Shown: positions 45,253-54,255 of the stretch, one piece after another
How positions within the stretch are numbered: the stretch's first letter is position 1
How the letters are laid out: each line of letters begins with the position of its first letter
From: Halonotius aquaticus
GTDB lineage: Archaea > Halobacteriota > Halobacteria > Halobacteriales > Haloferacaceae
Direction: 5' to 3'
Assembly: GCF_003605575.1 (NCBI RefSeq)
Contig: NZ_QKNY01000018.1
Coordinates: 62,001 to 126,000 of the forward strand
DNA: 64,000 nt
Notes under the pieces: model-generated
Databases searched by the model: none
Told to the model about the DNA's origin: nothing
What the model saw: only the letters and a program-made list of their open reading frames with translations
Made by a program: the position numbers and the translations under genes

Positions 45253-47058
45253 ATGTCGACGTGGCGGGCCTCAGTTGTTGCACTTCTAGTACTTGCGAAT
45301 CTACTCACAGCACCGGTCGCGGCTGCGGCCGCTCCAGCAAGTCCGACCGCAGCAACAGCAGCAACACCAGCTACGTCAACAACCGCATCAAGCGCGTCGA
45401 TGTCGCTTGAATCGGCGACAACCGACACGCCGTTACCAACACCGCTGTCGACACACAACGAATTACGGTTGACGACGACGCTGGATCGAACCCCCGATCG
45501 GGTCGGGGAAATCACCGCGACCGTCACCGCCGATATCCCCTCGCAGTTCACCGAACTAACACTCGAATTGCCAGCGGACGCACAGGTGGTTGCGACCAGC
45601 GGCTTCACCCGCACCGCCGACGGCAACGTTGAATGGGACAGCAACAGCAACCCGGCAACGGTCACCTACCGGATCGACGCAAACGTTCGTAGTGCAGCCG
45701 ATCAGCCCGGAGCCGAGGGTTCTTACCGGTTTGCCGACACCGCCAACTGGTCGCTCGTTCAGATCCCGTCGGTCGGCGACATCAGCGGCCGGATCGTCGG
45801 CGACGACCCCGAGATCATCCGAGAAACCGTCATTGATGGCCCCGGCGTCGCCGGCGATCGGATCGCGTTCCTCGGCTCCTACGAGCAGCGGACACAGACA
45901 GCCCACGGCCAGACATTCACGCTCGTCGTTCCCGAAGCTGCCGACCTCGAAGCCGAGCCACGCGAGGTCTTCGAGTCGGTGACGACCGCCTCCGACCGAC
46001 TTCGGGTCGGAGCCCGCGACGACGAGGTGCTGATGATCGCCGCCCCAACCGGTGACATCGAGTGGGCCGTTCGAGGGATTCAGACCGGCGACAGCGACTT
46101 TTGGGTGCGGGCTGACGAACCACTCGACACGCCGGCAAACAACTGGGTTCACGAGTACGTCCACACCCGGCAGGATTACAACGCGGCGACAGACGCCCGG
46201 TGGATCACCGAGGCGACAGCAACCTACTACGCCGCGTTGCTGACGCTGGAGGCCGACCGCGTCGACTTCGATCGCTTCCAGCGGTTTCTCGCACAGGGAG
46301 AAGAGGAACCCCAAGCATCAGCAGTGATGACCGACCCCGACACCTGGGAGAACTTCGCCAACTATCGCAAGGGCGCGCTCGTCGCTGGCGATCTTGACCG
46401 CCGGATCAGGGTAGCGACCGACGGCGAGGCCAGCCTCGATACCGTCATCCGGGCGATCAACAGCCACGACGGCGAGTTGACGGCCCGAGACGTTTCGGGG
46501 TATATCGACCGCATCGCCGGCGAGGGGGTCGCCAACGAGGCCGACGCAGCGACGACCGCAGCGACAGTCGACGCCATGTGGGGCAGCGACGCCCATGTCG
46601 TCGCCTTCGGGGGCGAGCCCGCCCGCTTTGCCTTCCGGTTTGCTGACGACACGCCGCTCAGCGTTAACGGGACGAGCCGCCCGCTCCCGGCGGCTGGCGA
46701 AAATCTCACTGTCGCTGTCAACGAGACGGTTTCGGTGGGAGTCACCGTCGAAAACGTCGGCGGGACGACCGGGGACTACCAACTTCCCTTCGATGTCGGC
46801 GACTACGAGACGACGCGGACGGGGCGGCTGGCTCCGGGAGAGACGACAACGCATCGCTTTGACCAGCGGTTCACCGAACCCGGGAGCTACCGGATCGCTG
46901 TCGGCGGCGAAGAGATTCGCGTGACAGCAACCGAGAATCCACCGGCGACGCAATCGCCAATTGAGGTGCCCACAGAAATCGAGATCCCCGGCTTCGGGAT
47001 CGGTGGTGCAGCGGTCGCAGTCGGGCTGTTTGCGCTTCGGTACAGTCGAGAGGTATAG
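45253..47058 (+). CDS. PGF-CTERM surface protein with peptidase_MA-like domain (copy 1)
   Basis: 601 aa from ATG 45253. A Sec signal (about 1-27) is followed by a Thr/Ala-rich linker, a beta-rich domain (about 80-235) and a gluzincin-like domain with HEYVHTRQDY and a downstream glutamate in WITEATATYYAAL, the zinc-binding pattern of peptidase MA families. A further beta domain (VTVENVGG, a CARDB-like repeat) precedes the C-terminal PGFGIGG motif plus transmembrane helix and basic tail, which is the PGF-CTERM sorting signal processed by archaeosortase A. It is therefore predicted to be lipid-anchored outside. The next gene is a paralogue. The frame also opens at 45226. Confidence 0.85.
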   Translation: MSTWRASVVALLVLANLLTAPVAAAAAPASPTAATAATPATSTTASSASMSLESATTDTPLPTPLSTHNELRLTTTLDRTPDRVGEITATVTADIPSQFTELTLELPADAQVVATSGFTRTADGNVEWDSNSNPATVTYRIDANVRSAADQPGAEGSYRFADTANWSLVQIPSVGDISGRIVGDDPEIIRETVIDGPGVAGDRIAFLGSYEQRTQTAHGQTFTLVVPEAADLEAEPREVFESVTTASDRLRVGARDDEVLMIAAPTGDIEWAVRGIQTGDSDFWVRADEPLDTPANNWVHEYVHTRQDYNAATDARWITEATATYYAALLTLEADRVDFDRFQRFLAQGEEEPQASAVMTDPDTWENFANYRKGALVAGDLDRRIRVATDGEASLDTVIRAINSHDGELTARDVSGYIDRIAGEGVANEADAATTAATVDAMWGSDAHVVAFGGEPARFAFRFADDTPLSVNGTSRPLPAAGENLTVAVNETVSVGVTVENVGGTTGDYQLPFDVGDYETTRTGRLAPGETTTHRFDQRFTEPGSYRIAVGGEEIRVTATENPPATQSPIEVPTEIEIPGFGIGGAAVAVGLFALRYSREV

Positions 47059-47121
47059 TCGTCGTCAACACCGAATAGGCACCGATCGCTGCCAGAGATT
47101 TATCCTTCCCCCAGTTGTCCG

Positions 47122-49047
47122 ATGCGTATGGACGCTGTTCGGGCCACGCTTGTCGTCTGTTTCGTGGCCGGCTGTTGTCTTGGGATCGTTCCGGCAGTTG
47201 GAGTTGGTGAAACGCCAGCGGCAACTGCGACAACACCGTCAGCAACGACTGCAGCGACACCGACAACGCCGCCAGCAACAACGCCGACAACGACCCTTCG
47301 ACAGCAGGCCGATAACGGGGCGACGTTACAAGCGAGTTCGGATGACAGTCTCACGGTGACGACAACACTGGATCGGACACCAGACCGAGTTGGCGAGATC
47401 ACCGTGCAGGTCGCGGTCTCGATCCCCGACCGTGTCACCCAACTCACTGCGTCGGTGCCGGATCGAGCCCGTGTCACCGACACCGATGGCTTCAGCCACG
47501 CCAGCGACGACGACTACAGCTGGGATGGTACGGACGCGAGACCCACGGTCACCTACCGCGTCGATCCCAACCGGCTCTCCGATCGAGAGGGGCCGCTGTC
47601 GGTCGATGGCCAGTATCTCTTTGCCGACACCGACTCATGGGCGCTCGTCCGGATCCCTCAAACTGGGATCACCGGCCGCTACACCGGGAGCAGTAGCCTC
47701 GAACTCGATCGAGAGACCGCCATCGATGGCCCCGGCGTCGCCGGCGACCGGATGGCATTCTTGGGGCCAGTCGACGTTCGCACCCGGCGGGCCCACGGTC
47801 AGACCCTGCGACTCGTGATCCCCACGGCGACCGATCTCGAAGCCGAGCCGGGAGCAATTCTCGATTCGGTCGCCAACGCAGCCGGTCGACTCCAGGTCGG
47901 CGACCGAGACAAAGAAGTGCTGATGATCGCGGCCCCGACCGGTGCGGTCAGGTGGACGGTTCGCGGCCTCCAAGTCGGAGATTCGGATTTCTGGGTGCGC
48001 GACGCCGAGGATGTGGCGACGCCCTCGAACGTCTGGGTACACGAGTACGTCCACACCCGGCAGGACTACACCGCCGCTCCGAGTGCCGAATGGCTCACCG
48101 AGGGAAGTGCAACATACTACGCTGCGTTGTTGCCGCTTGAGACCGGCCGCATCGACTTTGAGGCGTTCCGCCGGCAGTTGGCGACCGGTGCAGCCGCAGA
48201 TCAGCGGCGAGCAGTACTCACCGATCCGGATCGGTGGGATGACTTTGCCAACTACCGCAAGGGCGGACTCGTCGCCGGCGACCTCGATCGTCGGATTCGG
48301 GTAGCGACCAACCGAGAGGCCACCTTCGATACAGTCTTCCGGGAACTCAACAGCGCCACAGCGCCGATTGACGACCGAGCCGTCCGGCAAGCGGTCAGAA
48401 ACGCAGCCGACCGCGACGTGGCCGCCGTCGCCGACCGCTACACGACAACGACCGCTGGGCCGCAGATGTGGAACCGCACCGCCCACGCCGCTGCCTTCGG
48501 TGGATCACCGGCCCAGTTTCGCTACCGGCTGGCCGACGATAACCCGATAACCGTTGCGGGGCCAACGCGGACAACGGCGCTCAGCGGGCAGGAACTGGCC
48601 GTTGTTGCCGGCGAAACACTCAGAGTCAGGCTGACAGTCGAAAACATCGGTGGGACGGTCGGCGACTACGCGCTTCCGTTCCGTGTCAATGAGACAGAAA
48701 CGGTCGCACGCGGGCGATTGCGACCCGGCGAGAGCGCGACCCACACAGTTACACAGATATTCACCGAGCCGGGAACCTACCGGGTCACAGCCGGCGTCGA
48801 CAGCTTCACCGTTACCGTCAGCGCAGCCGACAGCACGAGCGGTGGAACGATCGACAGCGACCCGCCAGCCCTCGATGAGGATGATATCGAAGGAACCACC
48901 GGCAACGAGACAGGCGACGATCAGAACAGTACCACACCACCCACGGCGACCGACGACGACACACCCGGGTTTGGTGTCGGCGTGGCGATGCTCGCTGTGG
49001 CGATGGGTGTGCTATCACTCACTGCGAGCCGCCGACAGCAGGATTAA
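47122..49047 (+). CDS. PGF-CTERM surface protein with peptidase_MA-like domain (copy 2)
   Basis: 641 aa with the same layout as the gene before: signal peptide (about 1-30), Thr/Pro/Ala-rich linker, a beta-rich domain, HEYVHTRQDY with WLTEGSATYYAAL, a VENIGG beta domain, and a C-terminal PGFGVGV motif plus helix and arginine tail. The two differ most in their linkers, and this copy has an extra Asp/Thr-rich stalk before the PGF motif. The E of TEG and both His of the HExxH are intact. It follows the first copy by 63 bases. A second start at 47128 is possible. Confidence 0.85.
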   Translation: MRMDAVRATLVVCFVAGCCLGIVPAVGVGETPAATATTPSATTAATPTTPPATTPTTTLRQQADNGATLQASSDDSLTVTTTLDRTPDRVGEITVQVAVSIPDRVTQLTASVPDRARVTDTDGFSHASDDDYSWDGTDARPTVTYRVDPNRLSDREGPLSVDGQYLFADTDSWALVRIPQTGITGRYTGSSSLELDRETAIDGPGVAGDRMAFLGPVDVRTRRAHGQTLRLVIPTATDLEAEPGAILDSVANAAGRLQVGDRDKEVLMIAAPTGAVRWTVRGLQVGDSDFWVRDAEDVATPSNVWVHEYVHTRQDYTAAPSAEWLTEGSATYYAALLPLETGRIDFEAFRRQLATGAAADQRRAVLTDPDRWDDFANYRKGGLVAGDLDRRIRVATNREATFDTVFRELNSATAPIDDRAVRQAVRNAADRDVAAVADRYTTTTAGPQMWNRTAHAAAFGGSPAQFRYRLADDNPITVAGPTRTTALSGQELAVVAGETLRVRLTVENIGGTVGDYALPFRVNETETVARGRLRPGESATHTVTQIFTEPGTYRVTAGVDSFTVTVSAADSTSGGTIDSDPPALDEDDIEGTTGNETGDDQNSTTPPTATDDDTPGFGVGVAMLAVAMGVLSLTASRRQQD

Positions 49048-49397
49048 AACGGAGCCTCTGGGCCTTCGTCGGCGGACTGCGTCGTCGACGCCAGCGGCCC
49101 ATCCCACGCGGTGAGACCGCCTTCCATACTCTCGACTTGGCAGTCGGTGGTGCCTTCATACGAGCCGATCAGCCGGGCAGCCTGCACGCTCGCCTGCCCG
49201 TGTGGACAGACGGTGATGATCCGGTCGGCGTCGGTGAGTTCCGCGACCCGATCCGGTAGCTCCTCGAAGGGGATGTTCACGCTCTCCGGGATATGTTCGC
49301 GCGCAAACGCAGTTGGGTTGCGGATATCGACGATGCGGGGTGGCGCGTCACTTGCATGGAGGTCAGCCACCGTCGACGGGGAGATCTCGCCATCCAT
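49044..49397 (-). CDS. Rhodanese-domain protein
   Basis: 117 aa from ATG 49397 (MDGEISPSTVADL). The fold ends with a VCPHGQASVQAARLI active loop, whose Cys in CPHGQAS is the catalytic position. A single-domain rhodanese such as this transfers sulfur or acts as a persulfide carrier. The C-terminal 12 residues are a polar tail. The end overlaps the previous plus-strand gene by four bases. Confidence 0.9.
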   Translation of the reverse strand: MDGEISPSTVADLHASDAPPRIVDIRNPTAFAREHIPESVNIPFEELPDRVAELTDADRIITVCPHGQASVQAARLIGSYEGTTDCQVESMEGGLTAWDGPLASTTQSADEGPEAPF

Positions 49398-49471
49398 ACC
49401 GCGTGGGTGCCGAGCCGCGGTGAAAAGTCTCTCGGCGACCGGTGGAACCCGAGACGGACGTGCGAGAAGAC

Positions 49472-49750
49472 TCAGGGCAGTGGCAACTCTCGGGTGTCCT
49501 TGTAGTAGAAGATGATCCCAAAGAGGATCGTCATGAGGAAATACACCGCTGCGAAGATCACACCCATCAGCACGCCCATCAGCGGGCCGGTGTTCCACAC
49601 CAACAGCGCATACAGCGTCAGCGGAAAAATCAGCGTCGTCGAGATGAGCACCAGCGCGATCGACGGCGAGATGGTCGCATCACGGATGGCTATCAGCACG
49701 CGTCTGGTGCGACCCGTGGCGAGAAACCGGATGACGCGCTCCTGCACCAT
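49472..49750 (-). CDS. Small membrane protein
   Basis: 92 aa from ATG 49750. A basic amphipathic start (QERVIRFLATGRTRRVL) precedes two transmembrane segments (about 28-50 and 55-80) and a short polar end with Lys and Asp. The frame is open upstream by 65 codons with unusual composition, which I exclude because the upstream part overlaps the flavoprotein gene. No family is recognised. Confidence 0.65.
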   Translation of the reverse strand: MVQERVIRFLATGRTRRVLIAIRDATISPSIALVLISTTLIFPLTLYALLVWNTGPLMGVLMGVIFAAVYFLMTILFGIIFYYKDTRELPLP

Positions 49751-49853
49751 ACCGATGGCAACGACCTGAGATGCTAAATACTCACTGGCTGAGCGACAGT
49801 GTGACACGGAGCGCGGGGGGAGTCTTTTGTCGCCACCAGCCGATCTACCAGCT

Positions 49854-51275
49854 ATGACAGATCCGTTTGTCGTCGTCGGAGCCGACGCCGCCGGCCTAAG
49901 CGCCGCCAGCAAGTGTCGCCGCGTCGACCCCGACCAGGAGGTCATCGTCTTCGAGAAAGGTCGGTGGATCTCGTATGCCTACTGCGGGATGCCCTACTTC
50001 ATCGAGGGCCGCATCGAGCAGTTGAGCGACCTGCTGTCGCTGTCGCCAGCCGAGGCCGACGAGCGCGGGATCGATCTTCGGCGTGGCCACGAGGCGACCG
50101 CTGTCGACCCCGACGCCGGCGTCGTCACCGTCGACGCCGACGGCGAAACGATCGAACAACCCTACAGCGACCTCCTTGTCGCCACCGGTGGCCGGGCGAC
50201 GACCGGCCCCTTCGATCTCCGCGACCTCGATGGCGCGTTCACGTTGCACAACATGGATGCGGCCGCCGCGATCGACGCCTACATCGCTGTCCCCGAGACC
50301 TACGACGAGGCACGGATCGCCGACACGCCAGCCGACCGCCAACGGGTCGCCCACAACGCCGAACAGCCAGCCCCCGAAACCGCAGCCATCGTCGGCGGCG
50401 GCTACGTTGGCGTCGAGATGGCCGAAGCGCTTCGGGGCCGCGGACTCGATGTCCACCTCTTCCAGCGTTCGGGCCACGTCCTCCAGCCGTTTGGCCAGGC
50501 TGTCGCCGACCGGGTCGAAGCCGAACTGGAAGCCGAGGGCGTCCACGTCCACACAGACACCCCCGTTGAGAGTCTCGTTGGCGACGACAAAATCGAGGCG
50601 ATCAGCTACGAGGGCGGCCAGCAGCCGGTCGATCTCGCCGTCGTTGGCGTCGGCATCACACCAAACACCGAGTTGGTGGCCGAGACCGACATCGAGTTCG
50701 GTGTCGGCGGCGCGATCGCGACCGACGAGTACGGCCGGACAAATCTACCGAATGTGTATGCGGCCGGCGACTGTGCGACCGCACGGCACACGGTTACAGG
50801 CGAACCCACATGGATGCCGCTTGGGCTGACCGCCAACCGTGGCGGGCGGGCGATCGGTGCGACCGTCGCCGGCGAGTCCGAACCCGTCGGCGATATCGCC
50901 GGGACAGCCGTGGTCAAAGCCTTCGATCTCGAATGCGGGCGGGTCGGGCTTGTCGACGCTGACGCCGCCCGTGAGGCTGGCTTCGATCCGGTTCGCAAAA
51001 CGATCACCGCCGGTTCCCGCTCCGGCTACTACCCTGGCGGGGCCGAAACCGACGTAACACTCGTTGCCGACCGTGAAACCGGGCGGTTGCTAGGTGGCAC
51101 CATCGTCGGAGCCGACCGGGCAGCCGTCCGGATCAACACGCTGGCGACAGCGTTGGAGTCGGGGCTGACCGTCGCTGAGGTTGAACGGCTGGATCTCGCC
51201 TACGCGCCGCCGTTTAGCCCCGTGTGGGATCCGGTGCTTGTTGCCGCGAAGGTACTGCGAGGCGCGCTGTCGTGA
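49854..51275 (+). CDS. CoA-disulfide reductase/NADH oxidase-like flavoprotein
   Basis: 473 aa from ATG 49854. Two Rossmann motifs, GADAAGLSAASKC (FAD) and GGGYVGVEMAE (NAD(P)H), and NVYAAGDCAT complete a pyridine nucleotide-disulfide reductase. SYAYCGMPYFI at about residue 45 matches the single active-site Cys of CoA-disulfide reductase and Npx/Nox proteins, not the CxxC of lipoamide reductases. It keeps CoA reduced or reduces oxygen, and the substrate is open. It is divergent from the preceding genes. Confidence 0.9.
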   Translation: MTDPFVVVGADAAGLSAASKCRRVDPDQEVIVFEKGRWISYAYCGMPYFIEGRIEQLSDLLSLSPAEADERGIDLRRGHEATAVDPDAGVVTVDADGETIEQPYSDLLVATGGRATTGPFDLRDLDGAFTLHNMDAAAAIDAYIAVPETYDEARIADTPADRQRVAHNAEQPAPETAAIVGGGYVGVEMAEALRGRGLDVHLFQRSGHVLQPFGQAVADRVEAELEAEGVHVHTDTPVESLVGDDKIEAISYEGGQQPVDLAVVGVGITPNTELVAETDIEFGVGGAIATDEYGRTNLPNVYAAGDCATARHTVTGEPTWMPLGLTANRGGRAIGATVAGESEPVGDIAGTAVVKAFDLECGRVGLVDADAAREAGFDPVRKTITAGSRSGYYPGGAETDVTLVADRETGRLLGGTIVGADRAAVRINTLATALESGLTVAEVERLDLAYAPPFSPVWDPVLVAAKVLRGALS

Positions 51276-51347
51276 CCTGCAATCCATCGAGAATGAGCAC
51301 TACACTTATGTAATGATCCTTCGTATGTCAAAAAGGAGGCAGTTCAC

Positions 51348-51860
51348 ATGTACGATAACATCCTCTATCCAACGGACGGTAGCGAGGCCGCAGAGACAGT
51401 GATGGATCACGTTCGGACGCTTTCGAATACCTATGATGCGACGATTCACGTCCTGTATGTCGTCACACCCGACAGCGGCGATGCCTCACTCACACTAGAC
51501 AAAGACGAGCAAGGCAACTGGCGGACGGGCATGTTCAAGCGGAAAGGCGAGCCAGCCAGCACCAGCGGCATGGCGAAAGGCAGCGTCGATGTCAACGAGG
51601 TGCTCCGGGCCGAGGGTGAAGGCTACACTCAGGCGATCGCCGACGAGTTGGAAGCCGACGGCTGTGACACCGTCTGTGTCTGTCGTGAGGGCAAACCCGA
51701 TCAGGAGATCCTCGCGTACGCCGAGGAGAACGATATCGATATCATCGCGATGGGCACCCATGGGCGCAGCGGTGTCGAACACGCCTTCCTCGGCAGTGTC
51801 ACTGAGAAGGTCGTCCGAAAGTCAGCAACGCCGGTGCTGACGATCCGCCAGGACGACTAA
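51348..51860 (+). CDS. Universal stress protein (UspA)
   Basis: 170 aa. The start DNILYPTDGSEAAET and the ATP loop MGTHGRSGVEHAFLGSVTEKV (G-2x-G-9x-G-S/T) show an ATP-binding Usp. An insert around residues 50-95 (Lys/Gly/Ser-rich) is longer than usual. A GGAGG-like run lies 10 bases before the ATG. It is convergent with the Nudix gene (stops overlap by four bases). Confidence 0.92.
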   Translation: MYDNILYPTDGSEAAETVMDHVRTLSNTYDATIHVLYVVTPDSGDASLTLDKDEQGNWRTGMFKRKGEPASTSGMAKGSVDVNEVLRAEGEGYTQAIADELEADGCDTVCVCREGKPDQEILAYAEENDIDIIAMGTHGRSGVEHAFLGSVTEKVVRKSATPVLTIRQDD

Positions 51861-52456
51861 GCTGACAGGACTCCATGTTCTTTTGCTAGCAAGATACCTT
51901 CGAGAGTAGCATCGTTCGTTGGCTGGGCCCGCGCGACTGATAGTGCCTCTTCGACAGGTACAGACTTCGGTACCAGAAACTCGTTGGAGTCGAGTGTTCG
52001 CTCAGCCGGTGTCAACTCGGTGGCGAGGACGATCCCACGGCGGTGTCGCAACAGTCCGGTCGAACACCAGAAATCCTGGAGCAGTTCGGTCTCGCCAGGT
52101 TTGAATCCGACTTCTTCTTGGAGTTCGCGGGCTGCCGCCTCGGTAAATGATTCGTCGGGTTCGACAATGCCAGCCGGGAGTTCATACTGGGTTTCCCTGA
52201 TAGTCGGACGGTACTGCTCGACGAACAGCAGCTCGCCGTCGGTGACCGCCACGATCACCGTTGCCGGCGGAAGCTCCGCCCAGTAGTAGCGTTTCGTCGA
52301 GCCATCCGGCTGTTCGACCAGATCGTAGCCACCAGTGAACCAGCCGGTGTCGTACTCGGCGACCGAGTCGATAACCGGCCACTCGGGGGCAGTGAGCGTC
52401 GATAGCTCGTGGGTGTCGACCGATCTGTCGCCACCATTGTCGTCAGAATCGCTCAT
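51857..52456 (-). CDS. Nudix hydrolase (ADP-ribose pyrophosphatase-like)
   Basis: 199 aa. The Nudix box reads GIVEPDESFTEAAARELQEEVG from about residue 95, matching GX5EX7REUXEEXGU. The preceding FVEQYRPTIRETQYELPAG strand is typical of ADP-ribose/nucleoside diphosphate sugar pyrophosphatases of the NUDT5 kind. It overlaps the following membrane protein gene (ATGA), which suggests a two-gene operon. Confidence 0.92.
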   Translation of the reverse strand: MSDSDDNGGDRSVDTHELSTLTAPEWPVIDSVAEYDTGWFTGGYDLVEQPDGSTKRYYWAELPPATVIVAVTDGELLFVEQYRPTIRETQYELPAGIVEPDESFTEAAARELQEEVGFKPGETELLQDFWCSTGLLRHRRGIVLATELTPAERTLDSNEFLVPKSVPVEEALSVARAQPTNDATLEGILLAKEHGVLSA

Positions 52457-52863
52457 TGTTGGTCACCACCGGCCCCGTCGCTGGCAACGGTAACGCTGTA
52501 GCGATCACCCTCGTAGGTGACGAGGACGCGGTCACCATCGTCGCGGACGGCCTCGCCATCGAGTCGCTGGAGGGCGTCGAACTCGTCGAACGGCGAGTGG
52601 GTAAACCACGTTTTGGCACCGCCGAGGGCGCGCTGGTAGCCGGCCGAGCGGCCGTCATCGGCGGTCAAGGCGGTCGTGAGATACGGGAACCGCCGCTCGC
52701 TGATCGCGGTGGCGTTGACCGCGGCTCCGGTTTCGTCGGTCGGGGTTGCTTCGAGATAGTAGGCCTCGCCGCTGCCGAGATAGCTCGGGACGGCCCCGAC
52801 CGCCAGCAGCGCGACGACAACAAAGCCCGTCAGCAACAGCGCGTTCCGCATGATCCGGCGCAT
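52453..52863 (-). CDS. Single-pass anchored protein of unknown function
   Basis: 136 aa from ATG 52863. A signal/anchor helix (about 7-27) is followed by a soluble part outside, with an ERRFPYLTTAL segment and a C-terminal RYSVTVASDG end. Its stop overlaps the Nudix start (ATGA), so both are probably expressed together. A longer frame reaches 53016 but enters the divergent gene. No family is recognised. Confidence 0.7.
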   Translation of the reverse strand: MRRIMRNALLLTGFVVVALLAVGAVPSYLGSGEAYYLEATPTDETGAAVNATAISERRFPYLTTALTADDGRSAGYQRALGGAKTWFTHSPFDEFDALQRLDGEAVRDDGDRVLVTYEGDRYSVTVASDGAGGDQQ

Positions 52864-52967
52864 ACCGATCGTAGGCGACCCCCCGGGATACGGATTTCGG
52901 GACGCCAGCGACCGCTCGAAGAACGCGGTGGCGACCGGTTTTTGTCTGCCGAGAGCCAACAGGGAGT

Positions 52968-53924
52968 ATGGAGTTTCGCTTCGAGTTGGCACTGGCGGCC
53001 CATCTCGAAGCCACAACCGACTGGCTGATCGCTCGCCAACTCGGCGGCACGGTCGCCACCCCCGGTGGTCGGATCATGGATCTGTGCTGTGTCCGCCCGA
53101 CCGACGCGCTCGCCGACCGAGCAGCGATCACGAGCCAAACAATCCCGCCGCTGGCGATCGAAAGCGACGTTGGCGCCGGCGAAGCCATCGACTGGCGACC
53201 CGCCTTCGACTGCAGCATCGACCATGCCCGAAGCGTCGTCGACCGCGCCGTCGACTGCGGGTTTTTCGAGGTCGAGCGACACAACGGTCGGCGATATGTT
53301 CGGCAGACGACCCGCTATCCAGACTGGGTTGACTCGCTGGTCGGCATCGAGAACAAACCCGATCTCGACCAACCGGGCGACCTTGACCGCCAGCTTCGCG
53401 TCGACATCGCCTTGGGGATCTTCGATAAGGTGATCCTTGCCACCGAGAGCTACGTGACACGGGCGCATCTCAATCGGCTACCTGAGGCGGTCGGTGTCTG
53501 GCGATTTGATCCCGAGGAGGGCGAACGCACGGTTGTCCGTGAGCCGACGCCGCTGTCGACCAGTGAGCCAGGAATTGAGCCCACAAACGCCGAGCCGCTC
53601 CGCACCGATATCGCCGTCGTCGACGCCGAGGCGAAGGCACGCAAGCGACGACGGATCGCCGAGCGCGCCTACGGGAAGGGGTGGCGCACGTATGACCTCC
53701 CGGCGTGTGAGCACGCCGATCCTACCGACGATGGGCGCCCGTACTGTGCGTTCTACGATCACGTCGTCGACCCGGCAACCGACTGCGGCGAGTCGTGTCC
53801 GGGCTACGAGCCAGCCGATCCGCACGAGATTGATCAGGAAGCGATCCGCGAGGAGCGAAGCCCGTGGGTCGCCGATCCAGACGGTATCAGTCGATCACAG
53901 AGTGGGCTAAATCGGTTCCTGTAG
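52968..53924 (+). CDS. PD-(D/E)xK-like protein with C-terminal Cys cluster (DUF5787-type)
   Basis: 318 aa, haloarchaeal. An N-terminal winged-helix-like region precedes a nuclease-like core: PDW at 118-120, then IENK (Glu128, Lys130), then LDRQLRVDIALGIFDKVILAT, which follows the PD-(D/E)xK pattern with the Q-containing helix. The C-terminal 60 residues have four cysteines (CEH, YCAFYDH, DCGESC), like the Fe-S or zinc cluster of Cas4/AddB-type nucleases. DNA processing is inferred. Nothing in the neighbourhood identifies a system. I associate it with DUF5787 from general recollection and do not claim a search result. Confidence 0.8.
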   Translation: MEFRFELALAAHLEATTDWLIARQLGGTVATPGGRIMDLCCVRPTDALADRAAITSQTIPPLAIESDVGAGEAIDWRPAFDCSIDHARSVVDRAVDCGFFEVERHNGRRYVRQTTRYPDWVDSLVGIENKPDLDQPGDLDRQLRVDIALGIFDKVILATESYVTRAHLNRLPEAVGVWRFDPEEGERTVVREPTPLSTSEPGIEPTNAEPLRTDIAVVDAEAKARKRRRIAERAYGKGWRTYDLPACEHADPTDDGRPYCAFYDHVVDPATDCGESCPGYEPADPHEIDQEAIREERSPWVADPDGISRSQSGLNRFL

Positions 53925-53961
53925 GATGTCGTCGCCGGCTCAGATCGACGCCACAGGCAGA

Positions 53962-54132
53962 CTATTTAGCGAAATAGCTGGTGAAAAATCCCGAGAGGAA
54001 CGCCGAGATCGCCACCGAGAGTGTGACATCGCTGAGCGTGTAGCTGTCATCGTCGCCAGCCAGTGCGACGGTGATTGCGACACTGATTACGAGTGAGATG
54101 ATCCCGTTGAGGAAATCCTTGCTGAGGCCCAT
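53962..54132 (-). CDS. Small two-helix membrane protein, 56 aa
   Basis: Read by hand from ATG 54132 to TAG 53962. It has two hydrophobic helices (about 8-25 and 34-53) divided by a GDDDSYT turn. The amphipathic ends are conserved-looking, but no family is recognised. It is convergent with the PD-(D/E)xK-like gene (stops 37 bases apart). Confidence 0.6.
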   Translation of the reverse strand: MGLSKDFLNGIISLVISVAITVALAGDDDSYTLSDVTLSVAISAFLSGFFTSYFAK

Positions 54133-54255
54133 ACAACAGTAATCGAGCGATAGCAGTATAGGTTTTATGCGGCCTGCTGGCTCTGGTCGTTGCTACCCGA
54201 TCATGTGGGGCCGTGATTCCAGAACAGCTTCTACCGTGGCGATGCTGGAAGACGT

